Shown here piece by piece: positions 31,001 to 42,060 of a DNA stretch of 64,000 nt (its first letter is position 1; each line of letters starts with the position of its first letter). The notes under the pieces were generated by a model. It was not told where the DNA came from. It saw only the letters and a list, made by a program, of their open reading frames with translations, and searched no databases. The position numbers and the translations under genes are program-made. The DNA comes from Endomychus coccineus (taxonomy: Eukaryota > Arthropoda > Insecta > Coleoptera > Endomychidae): positions 22,559,631 to 22,623,630 of the forward strand of contig OY294070.1 of the NCBI GenBank assembly GCA_958510875.1, given 5' to 3'.

Positions 31001-32357
31001 GCTTTTGAAGGGGTCGTGGTTGCTTTTCTACGTCACTGGAAAAAGTACGATTTTGAGATGCCCATTTGAACCGCCAATGTTTTCTACACAAAAAAGGTAC
31101 TCTTGGTCATAAGCTCCAAACACTACGATATAGTTTCTTTGCCGAAATAAGTGCGTTCTATGCAAAACTCCTATCTTGACTGGTCTATTAAAGATTGAAT
31201 GACTATTAGGTCGACTCGCAATTAAAAATATTATTTGATTCATTTTCAGAATCGAGAAGATCAGTGCAGATGAGGAATTGGAAGATTTGTCACAGGAATG
31301 TATCAAAGTTGATGAAGATATGAACAGAGGTGACCAAGAAAACTTTGATTCTTCAGATGACAAGGGCTTGGATAGTTCTATCGGAATTCTGGATACAAAG
31401 AACTCGTTGAAATGCCAAAATAGTGGGTATAATAGTGTTGGTATGACCAACATGGAAAATCAGGTGATGCTAGCACATAAGGGGAAAAATGAATGTTCCC
31501 CTCATCAAAATATTCCATCGTCCAGTAAAACTAATATACACACAAAAAACAAGATGCAAAAGTGCCAGTATTGCGATTATGGGAGCTATAGGATGTCGAA
31601 TTTAAAAGATCATGTCAACTCTGTACACACCAGAGAGAAGATACACAATTGTGAATATTGCGATTATAGCAGCGCTCACATGACACATTTAAAAAATCAT
31701 ATCAATTTTAAACACAAAAGAGTAAATATACACAAATGTATGTATTGCGATTATGAAAACCCTCAGATGTCAGTTTTAAAACGTCACATCAACTGTATAC
31801 ACACTAAAGAGAAAATATACCGGTGTCAGTATTGCGATTATGGAAGCACTCAGATGTCGACTTTGAAAAGTCACATCAACTGTAAGCACACGAGAGAGAA
31901 AATACACAAGTGTCAGTATTGCGATTATGAAAACTCTCAGATGGCAGTTGTGAAACGTCACATTAACTCTAAACACACAAGAGAGAAAATTTATCAATGT
32001 GAATATTGCGATTATGCGAGCCCTTTCTTGTCAAGTTTAAAAACTCACACCAGTACTTTACACACAAGGGAGAATATACACAAGTGTGAGTATTGTGATT
32101 ATGGAAGCCCTCATATCTCAACTTTGAAAGTTCACATCAACTCTAAACACACAAGGGAGAAGTTACACAAGTGTGAATATTGCGATTATGCAAGCACTGT
32201 CTTGTCAACTTTAAAAAGTCATATCGTCTGTAAACACACAAAGGAGAAGATACACAAGTGTGATTATTGCGATTATAGAGGCAGTCGAATGACATATATA
32301 AGAAGTCATATCAAGTCTAAACACAAGACAGAAAATGATGTACAAATACAGACGTGA
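27935..32357 (+). CDS. C2H2 zinc-finger protein, 9 fingers, two exons (family member Z1, intact)
   Basis: Join 27935-28065, 31250-32357: 412 codons plus stop. Exon 1 (MLSTVKNEPDWEDQIQIKYE, then DIKEIKKEPADFQEF) is acidic and carries an IKKEP sequence close to the SUMO consensus; donor gtatgt. Exon 2 starts after ttttcag and completes a Lys codon, reads IEKISADEELEDLSQECIKV, then an acidic spacer, then nine tandem fingers C-x2-C-x12-H-x4-H of the form CQYCDY...LK.HI...H joined by HTREKIHKC linkers instead of the usual TGEKPY. It is probably a nuclear DNA-binding regulator; the targets are unknown. Exon 1 could begin earlier, because an acceptor at 27864 and an open frame allow an alternative first segment. 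Confidence 0.8.
28505..28980 (-). pseudogene. LINE fragment, N-terminal RT region
   Basis: Minus-strand pieces NHATQHFYDKIFESSMNVFQ, SDPKLFWQFINSEK, DVRE, and FKANKAIGSDNIPAYIFKG can be read in different frames; these are the conserved pre-RT and motif-1 segments of a LINE. A 28-bp palindrome (28633-28660, arms CTGTGTATAACACT) interrupts it. Confidence 0.65.
29501..30734. mobile_element. Foldback element with about 475-bp inverted arms (mariner-type ends)
   Basis: Termini CAGGGTGTCCAGGTTTTAGT and its complement, with TA on both sides. The left arm 29501-29966 and right arm 30265-30734 are diverged inverted copies; the small frames at 29595 (-) and 30455 (+) are mirror images of each other. 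The centre of about 300 bases is unique. No transposase is seen. Confidence 0.85.
30741..31040. mobile_element. Single end of a Tc1/mariner element, same family as 20041-22100
   Basis: Begins CAGGGTGTTTTAGTTTTTTC directly after TATA and continues GGGGTCTTTCATATA as in 20041-20150. No matching right end is found, so it is a truncated copy. It sits six bases from the foldback element. Confidence 0.7.
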
Positions 32358-32953
32358 ATATTACATTAAGAAAGATTAAAAGTAATATTAATGTGAATAG
32401 ATAGATTAATTTATCTAAAACTGGAAGATTTAAGTTAATTTTTATATAAACTGTGGTTTTACTTAATAAACTATAAAAGAATAGAAATAACAGTAGACTG
32501 AATAATTAATGAATCTAGTTTTCCAGTTTGGATTTAAAATTTTCTATGGATTTGTCAATTTACTTGATCTTCTTAAATTTAATATCTAACCAATCATGTA
32601 TACATATTTGAAACTGTATCATTCATAACAAAAAATACAGAATTATTTGAAATAGAAGGGAGTCATAATCATCACACCAGATATAAAAATTACTTGTGTT
32701 CTGATAGATATCATTCTACATATCTGCAAAAAAACTGTAAATATAACCTAGTCAAAATTTACAATAAACTACCAATGAAATGGGAGAAACTACACGAAAA
32801 GTAACAAACTCAAAGCTACGGTTCCTCACCCAATACTGTTAAACACTCGAACAATATGGAGTAAGAGGCATTGTATTGAAGATTTTCAAAAATTATTTAC
32901 TAGAGAAAACAAATTATAAAAATAAGAAATATGTACAGCCACACTGATGATAT
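32358..32953. other. 3' flank of Z1, no recognised features
   Basis: Probable 3' UTR; ACTTAATAAACTATAAAAG around 32461-32479 contains an AATAAA signal. The rest is unassigned. Confidence 0.4.
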
Positions 32954-34045
32954 ACATAGATAGATAGATAGATAGATAAAGTTTATTGTGTTAATACTAC
33001 AAATTTTGTTTACACTCGTCAAATACAACAGTTTAAAATTATTGTAAATACATGGATGTAAATTTAAAATAAATCACAGTTATTTGATGGAAAGTACCGT
33101 TTGATATTGGTTACATTTCAATAGTTTTCAAATCTAAGAGCTCATATATAGAATAAAATGCATTTGTTGTGAGAAATTTTTTGATGGTGATCTTAAATTT
33201 ACTTAACTCTAGATTTCGAACATGGTTAGGACATTTGTATGTTTAACAAATGTCCTAACCATTTAAATGACAAAAAATTAGGGCCCGTTTGTGATCTACT
33301 CAACCTAAAGCGGTTTGGACGAATGTCTAATTTATTGCCCGTGTTATGATCATGAAAGTTACAATTTAAAGATACTTGGTTGGATTGATGAAGCTTATAT
33401 GCATGTAAAAGGCATTCCAGTATAAGTAGACTTGGAAAAGTTAAAATTTTTAGATTTTTGAAAGTGCTTTTGCAACATTCTCTGTAGCCTTTATTCCCCA
33501 GGATTCTAATGGCTTGCCTTTGTAACCTAAAAATCCTCCCCACTTCAGAGCTATGTCCCCACAATATTATACCGTATCTAACATGGGATTCAAAAGTTGC
33601 AAAGTAAGTGGTATGCAGTACATTGGTGGATAGTGAATTGGAAAGATTCCTTAAGACAAATAGTTTTTTTTTTAATATACCTGCAAGATGATCTATATGA
33701 ACTGACCATTTTAGGCCTACGTCAACAAAGATGCCCAAAAATTTGGCGTGTGCACCTTTGTCAATCTGTACTGTGGTGTGTTTCAGAGTAAACATAAGTT
33801 TTATAGTCTTTTCTTGATTAATGGCTAGTTGATTTTCCGAGAACCACTCACAGGCCCTCGACTCCACCCTCTCATCCAGAGCCGTCACATTATCCTCGTT
33901 AGCATCGGAAATTGACATGGTATTGTCGTCCGCAAAAAGTTCAATAACTGCATCTGGCAAGTAGTCGGGGAGATCGTTGATGAATACGAGAAATAACAAG
34001 GGCCCAATTATAGAGCCCTGCGGCACTCTCACATCCACCAACGAC
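32954..34045 (-). mobile_element. 5'-truncated LINE with (GATA)n tail
   Basis: A minus-strand frame (34041-33226) is followed by a 3' UTR and a GATA-type microsatellite tail (about 32957-32981). No target duplication identified. Confidence 0.75.
33226..34041 (-). CDS. LINE reverse transcriptase, C-terminal 271 codons
   Basis: Opens at VRVPQGSIIGPLLFLVFIND, then ELFADDNTMSI (FADD in place of YADD), AKFLGIFVDVGLKWSVHIDH and FRLQRQAIRILGNKGYRE. It is open to a natural stop. The fingers and endonuclease are missing because the element joins another LINE head to head near 34040. Confidence 0.82.
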   Translation of the reverse strand: MVDVRVPQGSIIGPLLFLVFINDLPDYLPDAVIELFADDNTMSISDANEDNVTALDERVESRACEWFSENQLAINQEKTIKLMFTLKHTTVQIDKGAHAKFLGIFVDVGLKWSVHIDHLAGILKKKLFVLRNLSNSLSTNVLHTTYFATFESHVRYGIILWGHSSEVGRIFRLQRQAIRILGNKGYRECCKSTFKNLKILTFPSLLILECLLHAYKLHQSNQVSLNCNFHDHNTGNKLDIRPNRFRLSRSQTGPNFLSFKWLGHLLNIQMS

Positions 34046-34935
34046 CATACCTCAATGTACGGTTCTTGGACCCCTGTTTTTCATTACTTACTTTAACTCT
34101 TTACTAGACAGACATACAGGCGGCATTATAATATCATATGCTGATGATACAGTTCTAGTTTTTGAAGACAACACATGGCACACTGTTAAGGAAAAGGCTC
34201 AACATGGCATATTCATAGTCAAAACCTGGCTAGACTTCAACAAACTGTCTAAATGTAGGCAAAACGTCAAATATAGCCTTTTCTCTGACAGAAGCAACCA
34301 GATCTGATTTCTCTAAATCAAAATTTAAACAGTACTGATAAAACCAAATGCCTGGGTATAATTATTAAGAAACTCCTTAAATGGACAGACCACATTAATA
34401 CCTTAACAGCAAAACTACGAAGATTTATATATAAATTTTATGAGCTACGAAAGCTTATAAATAAAAAATTATTAATCATTCTCTACCAATCGTTAATTGA
34501 ATCTATCCTAAGATACGGTATTGCTGTGTGGGGTGGTCTTTATAATAATGCCTTACAATGTCTGACCGTTTTTCAAATTTACATTATTAAAATAATACTC
34601 CGAAAAAAAATTGTCTTCTACAAGCTTACTATACAGTGAAGAATTTCTGAATATACTCCCACTGTATTATCACATATGCTGCATATTCATCTACAAACAT
34701 CCCCATTTGAAAGTTAATACAACACAAGCATGAAACTCGGTCAAAAGTTAATAATATACTAATAAGTCCCTTTTATCAAAAAGATGCTAACCAGAGGTTC
34801 ATTATGTCAATAGCTCCTAAAATAATCAATTCTTTACCACCAAACATGAAAAAAAATAAACAATTTTAAAACTTTCCAAAAAAAATGTAAACAGTATATA
34901 GGTGAAAACGAAACTAAATACTTAAATATAATATA
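34036..34935 (+). pseudogene. Second LINE fragment, opposite orientation, heavily mutated
   Basis: The plus frame reads PQCTVLGPLFFITYFNSLLD, SYADDTVLVFEDNTWHTVKE and TWLDFNKLS, then falls apart by frameshifts and stops, though ILRYGIAVWGG and later pieces are recognisable. The intact-looking YADD shows the family; PQC replaces the conserved PQG at the junction. Confidence 0.7.
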
Positions 34936-35439
34936 ATTACTGAAAATATATGTATTTATTAATTCCAAATAATGTAATATGAATGTATAGCATCATAATT
35001 TGTGTTTGCGACTTAATTCTCTTTGGTTGTAAAATTACTAATGTGTATCTATTTTATGTTTTTTGTTACGCCTGTCTTTCCAACTACACGAAGTTTGATT
35101 TGCTTAATATTATTATATTAATACTTTGTCACAAATAGCAAAATAATATAATAATAGGTGTATATAATTTTAGAAAAATTCCTATGAAATGTAAATACAC
35201 AATTGTGTTCTTTATACTGTTGTAATGTATACTATTGTAATATCAATTATTACTAGAATGTCCATTTTTCTCTTTTCTATTTTTTAAATCTATTCCCCAA
35301 CCTATTATTCTATTATTATTATTTTACACAAAATTTTATGATGAGTTCAAGTAGTTGGGTATTAGTCATATTTGTATTTATAAACTAATTTCAAATTTAA
35401 GGAGTTGGCAATATTGTTAGAATTATTAATATAATAAGA
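34936..35439. other. Spacer, no recognised features
   Basis: AT-rich, possibly LINE 3' UTR in its first part. Confidence 0.3.
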
Positions 35440-35740
35440 TTCTTGACCCAGTATGAATTATATAAAAAATTCTCGGGAATTAGGTCACATTAACACTGTT
35501 ATAAATGTTAAATACTAACGATACAATTTTCGATTATTCGTGTTTCTGTTCGTTTCGACGGCGTGAGCTTTTTGATTGAAGATTGTGCGATATGGACGCT
35601 TGTGCTAATTAGTTTTAGTTAACCCCTTTTTAACAAAATAAGTCTTCTGATGATGGTCGTGAGACCGAAACGTACGTAAAGACGAACATTTATAACAGAG
35701 TGTTAATGTGACCTAATTCCCGAGAATTTTTTATATAGTT
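35440..35740 (+). mobile_element. Small repeat with 45-bp inverted ends and a hammerhead-like motif (Penelope-LTR-like)
   Basis: The segment from about 35469 (AATTCTCGGGAATTAGGTCA through TGTTATAAATGTT) is the inverse of 35687-35735. Between them lie CTGATGA and GAAAC boxes with pairing flanks (see 35642-35683). A second partial copy of the left part lies at 17045-17100. Penelope-like elements carry hammerhead motifs in their LTRs, but no Penelope protein is seen here. Confidence 0.6.
35642..35683 (+). ncRNA. Hammerhead-ribozyme-like motif
   Basis: GTCTT, then CTGATGA, then a hairpin TGGTC-GTGA-GACC, then GAAA, then CG-TA-CG-T-A, then AAGAC. GTCTT pairs with AAGAC (stem I, 5 bp), GGTC with GACC (stem II, one bulged T after the CTGATGA box), and CG with CG around a two-base loop (stem III). 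The predicted cleavage point is after A35678. The very short stem III is the type reported to work as dimers in Penelope-like and related elements. The bulged T may reduce activity. Confidence 0.5.
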
Positions 35741-37311
35741 AGAATTATTTAAAACAAATAATTTTAACCTCATTAATTGTGAATTTGACACATTCTACGC
35801 ATCATTGTATATTATGAAACAAATAAAAAAGTATATCAAATTTTGCTAAATGGAGTCTATAAGTGAATTCTGACTATAATACCTTAATATATATGTTGTA
35901 GGAGTGGAATCCCATCTAATAATCTGTTGCTTCCTATCTTTCTCTTTATTCACATTACTTTACCATTGTGTTGTTCTTTCTTAGCACTATTGCTTTTGTT
36001 GCCAGTTTTTTGTTCGATGTACTTGGGGAATTCGGTTTTTCAAACACTTATTTAAAAACAAATGTTTTGAGTAGCTAGTCTATACATAAGTAGGAGTTTA
36101 ACTCATCGGCAACCGATCTGAGATAATTCCAAGAACACCTAGCTATCTCCTTAAAAATATTGGGAATAGTTAATATAATGTGAACATTCTAATAAGCTGT
36201 TTCGCCTTGTGCAGTTCTATCCTGAATCATTATTATACGTCTTAATAAATTCATTATTTCAATATTAGGTATATTATTATTTGTTTAATCTTTAAAGCCG
36301 CAGATGGCAGAGGACATACATAATCGCCGAGGCATCTATAGTTGAGAAATGCAAACACTTGGAATCATACCGTAACTTCTCATTGATTTCCATTTCAAGC
36401 TTTCCTTATTTTGATGAATTCATTTGATTCTGAATTGGAAGTCACATAACTTCAAAAATAGCAGTATCCGCGAAAGATCTCCCATTAGAACAAACTAAAT
36501 GAAATTCTAAATAATATCACTGCTGATAATTCTGCAATTATGACTGAATTACAAAGCTTTCATTTAAATGCAATTCTCACTTCATATGGTGATCAAGCAA
36601 CTTTAGTAATATTTATCAATGCTTGCAAAAATTTACTAAACTACATTTGCTAACAGAGTTAATGTAGATAATCTCAAAAACCAATGGCTATTATGAACTA
36701 TCATCAATAAATTGGATAGAAGAGTCAGAAATCTAATAAGTAGCCGTGACGACGCAAATTCATGGCCAGATATAAAAAAAATTTCGGATCAAAGGAATGC
36801 AGACAAGAGAGACATCAATTCGGAATGCGTGTAAAAAATATGCGTAGTTTACTACAAATCAAGTTTGGCGATTCCTGATGAAAACGTCCGTCATGTGAAA
36901 ACATCTATCTATGATAATCTTTCGCTGCAGATATATTTACACTTAGAAGAACCTGTTCATTTGGAACATACAATGAGTTTAGTGCCGCATATAGCAATCT
37001 TAATAATTCCAATCCAAGAGCTATAGCTGTGCAAACAGTTAAACAAACCTGTAAATAACTTTGTACCATGTTGCATGAAATATAATTAATTTGCAAAGTT
37101 AAATATAGGGAGTTACAGAGCACTTCTTACTAATAATGATAATATAATTTGATTGAAGACAACATATTTTTATTCACCTACTACATTCATTAGAAATTCA
37201 TCAATTCGCTGGGTCAAAATTAAAATTTTGGCACTAAGAGTTATCAAAATATCTGTGCTACTTAGCATAGCTCCTTTACAGCTAGTTGGGCATATCCTAA
37301 TGATCCTACGC
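35741..37311. other. Spacer with possible old LINE sequence
   Basis: Around 36600-36830 plus-strand pieces (NWIEESEI, RNADKRDINSECV) hint at LINE open frame 1, but no family can be named. The rest is unassigned. Confidence 0.3.
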
Positions 37312-38155
37312 CACGGTCGTACATACAGGTCTGGAAACTCGAGGTTGTTTCCTATGTGAGAAGTGAGACGCTAAGCGTCGACTTTCGCGTAGTACCAAAA
37401 GACGCCACGTAAGAGTATTCTCTGACAACTGTCAGTTGACTTGCCAACACAAGGAATACCTGCGTTTTTAGAAACAAATTACGAAATCGTGCATTGTGCC
37501 GAAATGTAAAACTGGGTACAAAAGTGTAAAGCAAGAAACTTCTGTTTTTAAAGTGCCGAAAGATGCGGAAATGCGAAAAAAGTGGATGCTTGAAATTCCG
37601 AATAAAAATCGTTTTAGCGAGGTCTTTTATGAAGTTATTTTTACGGTGAGTTTGATAAGAGTAACAGTTCTATTCCTCTCTCAAATCAGAATAGTAAATA
37701 TTGCGTTACGAGAAAAATTGGCAGTGTCAACATAGCCGAGGTTTCCGGACCCGTCGAGTGTACAGTACCGGAGGTTTTAGTGCATAATGTAGGTATATAT
37801 TGTAAACATAATGAAAGACATCATACTAAACTAGTATACATGTATTTTGATTGTAATCCTAATTTAATTAAAAAAATGTTTATATGCGATCGATTATTTT
37901 CATACATTTCCTTTTTAAATTACTACCAAAAAAAGCTTTAGATAATAAGTACATACTCCGGAAAGAATAACAAGAGTAACAGTTATATTCCTCTCTCAAA
38001 TCAGAATACTTAGTAACACTGCTTCCGATTCCGGGAAGAAATCGTTTTACCACTTTGTGATCCAAGCTAGTGGCTGAGCGAGGGACTACGAGTTTGGCGA
38101 CGCGTAAGAGACTCATGTCAACCATAAAGTTTCCAAACCTGTATGTACGACCGCG
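37312..38155 (+). mobile_element. P-like element, copy 3 (844 bp) with THAP-type exon
   Basis: Ends CACGGTCGTACATACAGGTC and the complementary right end (GTATGTACGACCGCG). A perfect 8-bp duplication TCCTACGC lies at 37304-37311 and 38156-38163. It encodes CIVPKCKTGYKSVKQETSVF followed by KVPKDAEMRKKWMLEIPNK, a THAP-like zinc-binding module (C-x4-C, FxVPKD, RKKW). P-element transposases and THAP9 start with such a domain, so this looks like an internally deleted P-type transposon. It also supplies the empty-site version (GTAAGAGTATTC) for the insertion in copy 5. Confidence 0.85.
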
Positions 38156-38162
38156 TCCTACG

Positions 38163-38186
38163 CATAGTCAAAGAACTTTGACTATG
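38163..38186. mobile_element. 24-bp palindromic insertion with 8-bp duplication
   Basis: CATAGTCAAAG, AA, CTTTGACTATG, flanked by GTCCTACG at 38155-38162 and 38187-38194. It lies exactly in the right-hand target duplication of P-like copy 3. Confidence 0.75.
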
Positions 38187-38194
38187 GTCCTACG

Positions 38195-39699
38195 TATATA
38201 AATGAAGAGTTCTATGTATCGAAAACATCATCTTCCTAAGATAGAATAGAATAGAATACAACAGGGCTTTATTTTCAGGAATGACAATCACAGTGACATT
38301 ACATCTAAAACATATCTTATCACAGTAACTAAAATTAAAGAAAATAGTGTCAGGTACAATTGATTGAATCAATATAAGAGCTTGAAGTATGTGTATAAAT
38401 AAAATGTATAAAGTTGTATTTATCATAGACAAAAATAGCCAAATAGACAAATAGACAAAAAAAAAAACATTTGTTCTATGTTTCACTTAAAACTTTCAAA
38501 CTTTGTACTTGTAGAGAGTAACATTCAGATGAATCTATCTAGTTGTTAAAACTGCAACGGACTCAATGACGTCCAATATACAAAGCTATCAGTTCTAAGG
38601 ATCAAGAAAAGTCATCTAGAACATTTAGGTACACGATGATAAAGACTTGCAAATTATGAATATAAAGCCTCCAACAAGAGCATCGAAGGATCCAAACCAC
38701 GTTTTCTTTCCCAATCCAAATACCACTAAAATCAAAGAAAAATTTCCGGTGGCAAAGAAAGATGCCATAAGGACCAAGCATGGTCGTGGGACCAAGTTAC
38801 CTTATATGTTCAAGCAGGATCAGAAATACTATGTGTCAAATTTGTTTGCGAAACAAAAGGGAAAGGAAAGAATCGATGGTAGAAGCCGTTACATTATCGT
38901 AATTTATCATTATCATTAATGAAAGAACATAGATTTTGTTTTTTCTCTGTTTGATAATGGCACTTGAAACTATAGTAAAATTGTTATTATTAAAAGTGGT
39001 ATAAAAACAAAGTAACTGTTCTTTCATTTAATCAGAAAGGAAGAAACAACAGCACAGGAAAAAGTTTAACATATCAAATGGATTATAGCTCACATTAGAA
39101 CTATTTTTGTACAACAGAATATATGGTCTACTTTTTTTTTGTTCATTTTGTTATAATTTACCAATCATTCAAGGTTTTATGTAACTTATGACATTTAAAT
39201 TGTAGGAATGACTATTCTACCATTAGTCTAGTTTTTTGTGGATCGATTTGCATAATGAAATACAAACACATCTCGTGTTAGCAGTCAATAGACAAAGTTT
39301 AGGTTCACCAGGTTGAACAGTGACAGCACTTACTGTAGTCTCAGACAGCGTTTCACTTTTCCCATTGGCTCGTCAGTGAGACGAAAAACGGAGTTCTTGT
39401 AAAAAAGTTTTAATATGGTCAACTACCCAAATTATAGGCCAGGAATATCTTTGCATTTATCCAAAGATGGGTTTTCCTTTCAAATGTGAAAATTAAACAG
39501 AATAAATTTGATATTTTAATAAAACAACTTTTTACACAAGGTACAGCCAAAAATAAAGATCACAAATTGTAAAGCTGTTCAAAATAATAGCCATTTTACT
39601 TTTATCGGAGAATTTTTCCTTAACCTTCAACTTCATTTATTTCAAGAAAGGCTATTCTACAAATTTTTCAAGAATTGAAGCGACGTTTTAAAATGTGAC
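38195..39699. other. Spacer with one unassigned ORF
   Basis: A plus-strand frame at 38647-38919 (IKPPTRASKDPNHVFFPNPN, Lys-rich) is not recognised and has no clear start context. The rest shows nothing. Confidence 0.3.
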
Positions 39700-40938
39700 A
39701 CCTGAGGGCTGCCATAATCGCAATACTGACACTTGCATCTTGTTGTACCTTCTCACTTATGTAAATTATTGATGTGACGCATTACACTTGACATCAAAGG
39801 CTTTCATAACCGCAATACTGACATTTGTGTACCTTACTTTTTGTGTGTATAGAGTTGATGTGACATTTTAAAGTTGACATCCGAGGGCTTTCATAATCGC
39901 AATACTGACACTTCTGTATCTTCTCTCTTGTGTGATTAGAGTTGATGTGATGTTTCACGTTTAACATCAGAGGGTTCTCATAATCACAGTACTGACACTT
40001 ATGTATCTTCTCTCTTGTGTGTAAAGAGTTGATGTGACGTTTCAAACTTGACATCCGAGGGCTTTCATAATCGCAATACTGACACTTTTGTACATTCTCT
40101 CTTGTGTGTCTAGAATTGATGTGAGTTCTTAAACCTGGCATCCAAGAGCTTTCAAAATCGCAATACTGACACTTGTGTATCTTCTCTCTTGTGTGTCTAG
40201 AGTTGATGTGAGTTTTTAAACCTGTCATCCAAGGGCTTTCATAATCACAATACTGACACTTGTGTATCTTCTCTCTTGTGTGTAAAGAGTTGACATGTAT
40301 TTTCAGATACGACATCTGAATGCACTCATAATCGCAATACTGACACTTGTGTACCTTCTCTCTTGTGTGTATAGAGTTGATGTGAAGTTTCAAATGTGAT
40401 ATCTGAACAGTCTCATAATCGCAATATTGACACTTTTGCATCTTACTTCTTGTGTGTCTAGAGTTGATGTGATATTTTAAATTTGACCTCCGATAGTTTA
40501 CATAATCGCAATACTGAGTTAATGTGTTGTTTTAAAGTTGATATACGAGGGCTTCCATAATCACAATACTGACACTTGTGCATTTTCCCTCTTGTGTGTG
40601 AAGAGTTGATGTGACGTTTTATATTTGACATCAAAGGGCTTTCATAATCGCAATACTGACACTTGCATATCTTATCTTTTGTATGTGTAGCGTTGGTGTG
40701 AATTTTTGAATGTGTCATCTGAGTACTTCCTTTTTTAGAAATTGAATGTTCAACATCATGATTGTGTATAACAATTACATTACTTTTTATCTCCGTCGCT
40801 TCTTTAAACTCAACATCACAACACTTTATCTGTGAATGAAACAAATTTTTATCTTCCGTATAATCTTCACTCGAATATATATCCTTGACACATTTCTGAG
40901 GCACATCATTTGGAGATTAATCAATTAAATTTTCGATT
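39700..40938 (-). pseudogene. Zinc-finger gene Z2, finger exon, broken
   Basis: Acceptor ttttccag precedes (K)IENLID, where a GAA codon present in Z3 (VVDESPND) has become TAA. Downstream the frame resumes (SPNDVPQKCVKDIYSSEDY) and carries about eleven CQYCDY-type fingers. There is a deletion with frameshift at 40505-40530 that fuses HINS directly to the next QYCDY, and another frameshift near 39790 after CGYESL. With three disablements it is a pseudogene, although long open stretches remain (39794-40441 and 40458-40904). Confidence 0.8.
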
Positions 40939-41638
40939 CTGGAAAATGAAGTCAGATATTTTTATTTACTTTGTGGATAAATCTGAAAACAGTTAATTAC
41001 CAATATCTGTTGAACGAACTAAACATATTCAGATGAGATCATAACGTGCACCTATTATATGAATAGTAATAATGGAACATGAAGCAATATAAAATGAATC
41101 ATTATTCAATTATTTCTATGATCGATTTCAATTTTGATTTGCTTCAAAAAGTATCAATGATCATAGCAGGCAATGTATTTATACATTTTACACATTGAAT
41201 TATAAATCAATGTTACAATAATGGATCCTAATGGAGATATACCAAATTTACAACTTGGAAAAGTGAAAATAGTAACAACCATTAAGTTTTGTGTGAATCT
41301 AAAAATGAAGTAAGCACTTCATAAACAGTAAAAATTTTTCCATCATATTACACTTGATGCTTGATGCCAAATCTTTATGGAAATGTGTCAACAATAAATC
41401 AATTAGAATAGACTCTTTGATGGTCAATGAATATATTTTTATGGGCAAGTTATTAAGCCATAGCTTTATTTGAAGACATAATCAAAGGAAACCCCGATCT
41501 CTTAGTGAAGAATGGTTGGTTGTCAGATGCTCCAGAGGACTAGACTGATTTTAACTCCATTATTTGATAACAGTGTTAGTTATAACTTTTTATTATTAAC
41601 GTAATTTTCGATGTAACAATTATAATTCATAAGCTTAC

Positions 41639-41724
41639 TTTATCTCGGATTGTTGATATTCTGCAGGCTCTTCAGTAATTTCCTTTAAATCTATGTAATC
41701 ATGAATTTCGTATTTGTTTTCCAT
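41639..41724 (-). pseudogene. Zinc-finger gene Z2, 5' exon (itself open)
   Basis: ATG at 41724 reads MENKYEIHDYIDLKEITEEP then AEYQQSEI, ending in the two bases AA before gtaagc, the same phase as all family members. The IKEEP SUMO consensus is degraded to ITEEP. The partner exon is broken. Confidence 0.7.
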
Positions 41725-41799
41725 CAGAATTTATATTGTTGGAATTAGGTTTGTTTTTTTCAAATTTTGTATAGTATGGTCTATTTTCTATTCTTTACT

Positions 41800-42060
41800 C
41801 GAACGCGTATATCTTCATGTATACACAAACCATAGATAACTCTACTACTAGTAGAGTTATCTATGACACAAACTCATCAACACAGTGTAGAGCATAGAAT
41901 AGAGGAAATAAACACAATGTTAAATAGTTATGCTTATGCAGCGTAAGTCATTTAATTATTTTAAAATACCTTGGTAGATTCCACCAGTTTTTCGTTCAAC
42001 GCATAGTATGACGACTGGGGAAACATGAACGTGGAGAAACGTATAGAGAAACCGTAGTAA
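41800..42060 (-). promoter_or_regulatory. Shared 5' flank of zinc-finger genes (Z2 copy)
   Basis: Contains GTGTAGAGCATAGA and TTTTTCGTTCA...GACGACTGGGGAAACATG, which align with 53580-53720 (5' of Z3) and 62200-62760. The conserved order suggests promoter or 5' UTR duplicated with the genes. Confidence 0.5.
41831..41865. mobile_element. 35-bp palindromic insertion with 8-bp duplication, empty site known
   Basis: Arms CATAGATAACTCTACTA and TAGTAGAGTTATCTATG (17 bases each, one C between). Flanked by ACACAAAC at 41823-41830 and 41866-41873. The paralogous flank at 53585-53600 has a single ACACAAAC continuing into TCATC, i.e. the pre-insertion state. Confidence 0.85.

Noticed and set aside
31776..31997. 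73-aa minus-strand ORF
   Set aside because: Antisense shadow of the Z1 finger array.
32954..32981. GATA microsatellite as an independent repeat of interest
   Set aside because: Best explained as the 3' tail of the minus-strand LINE.
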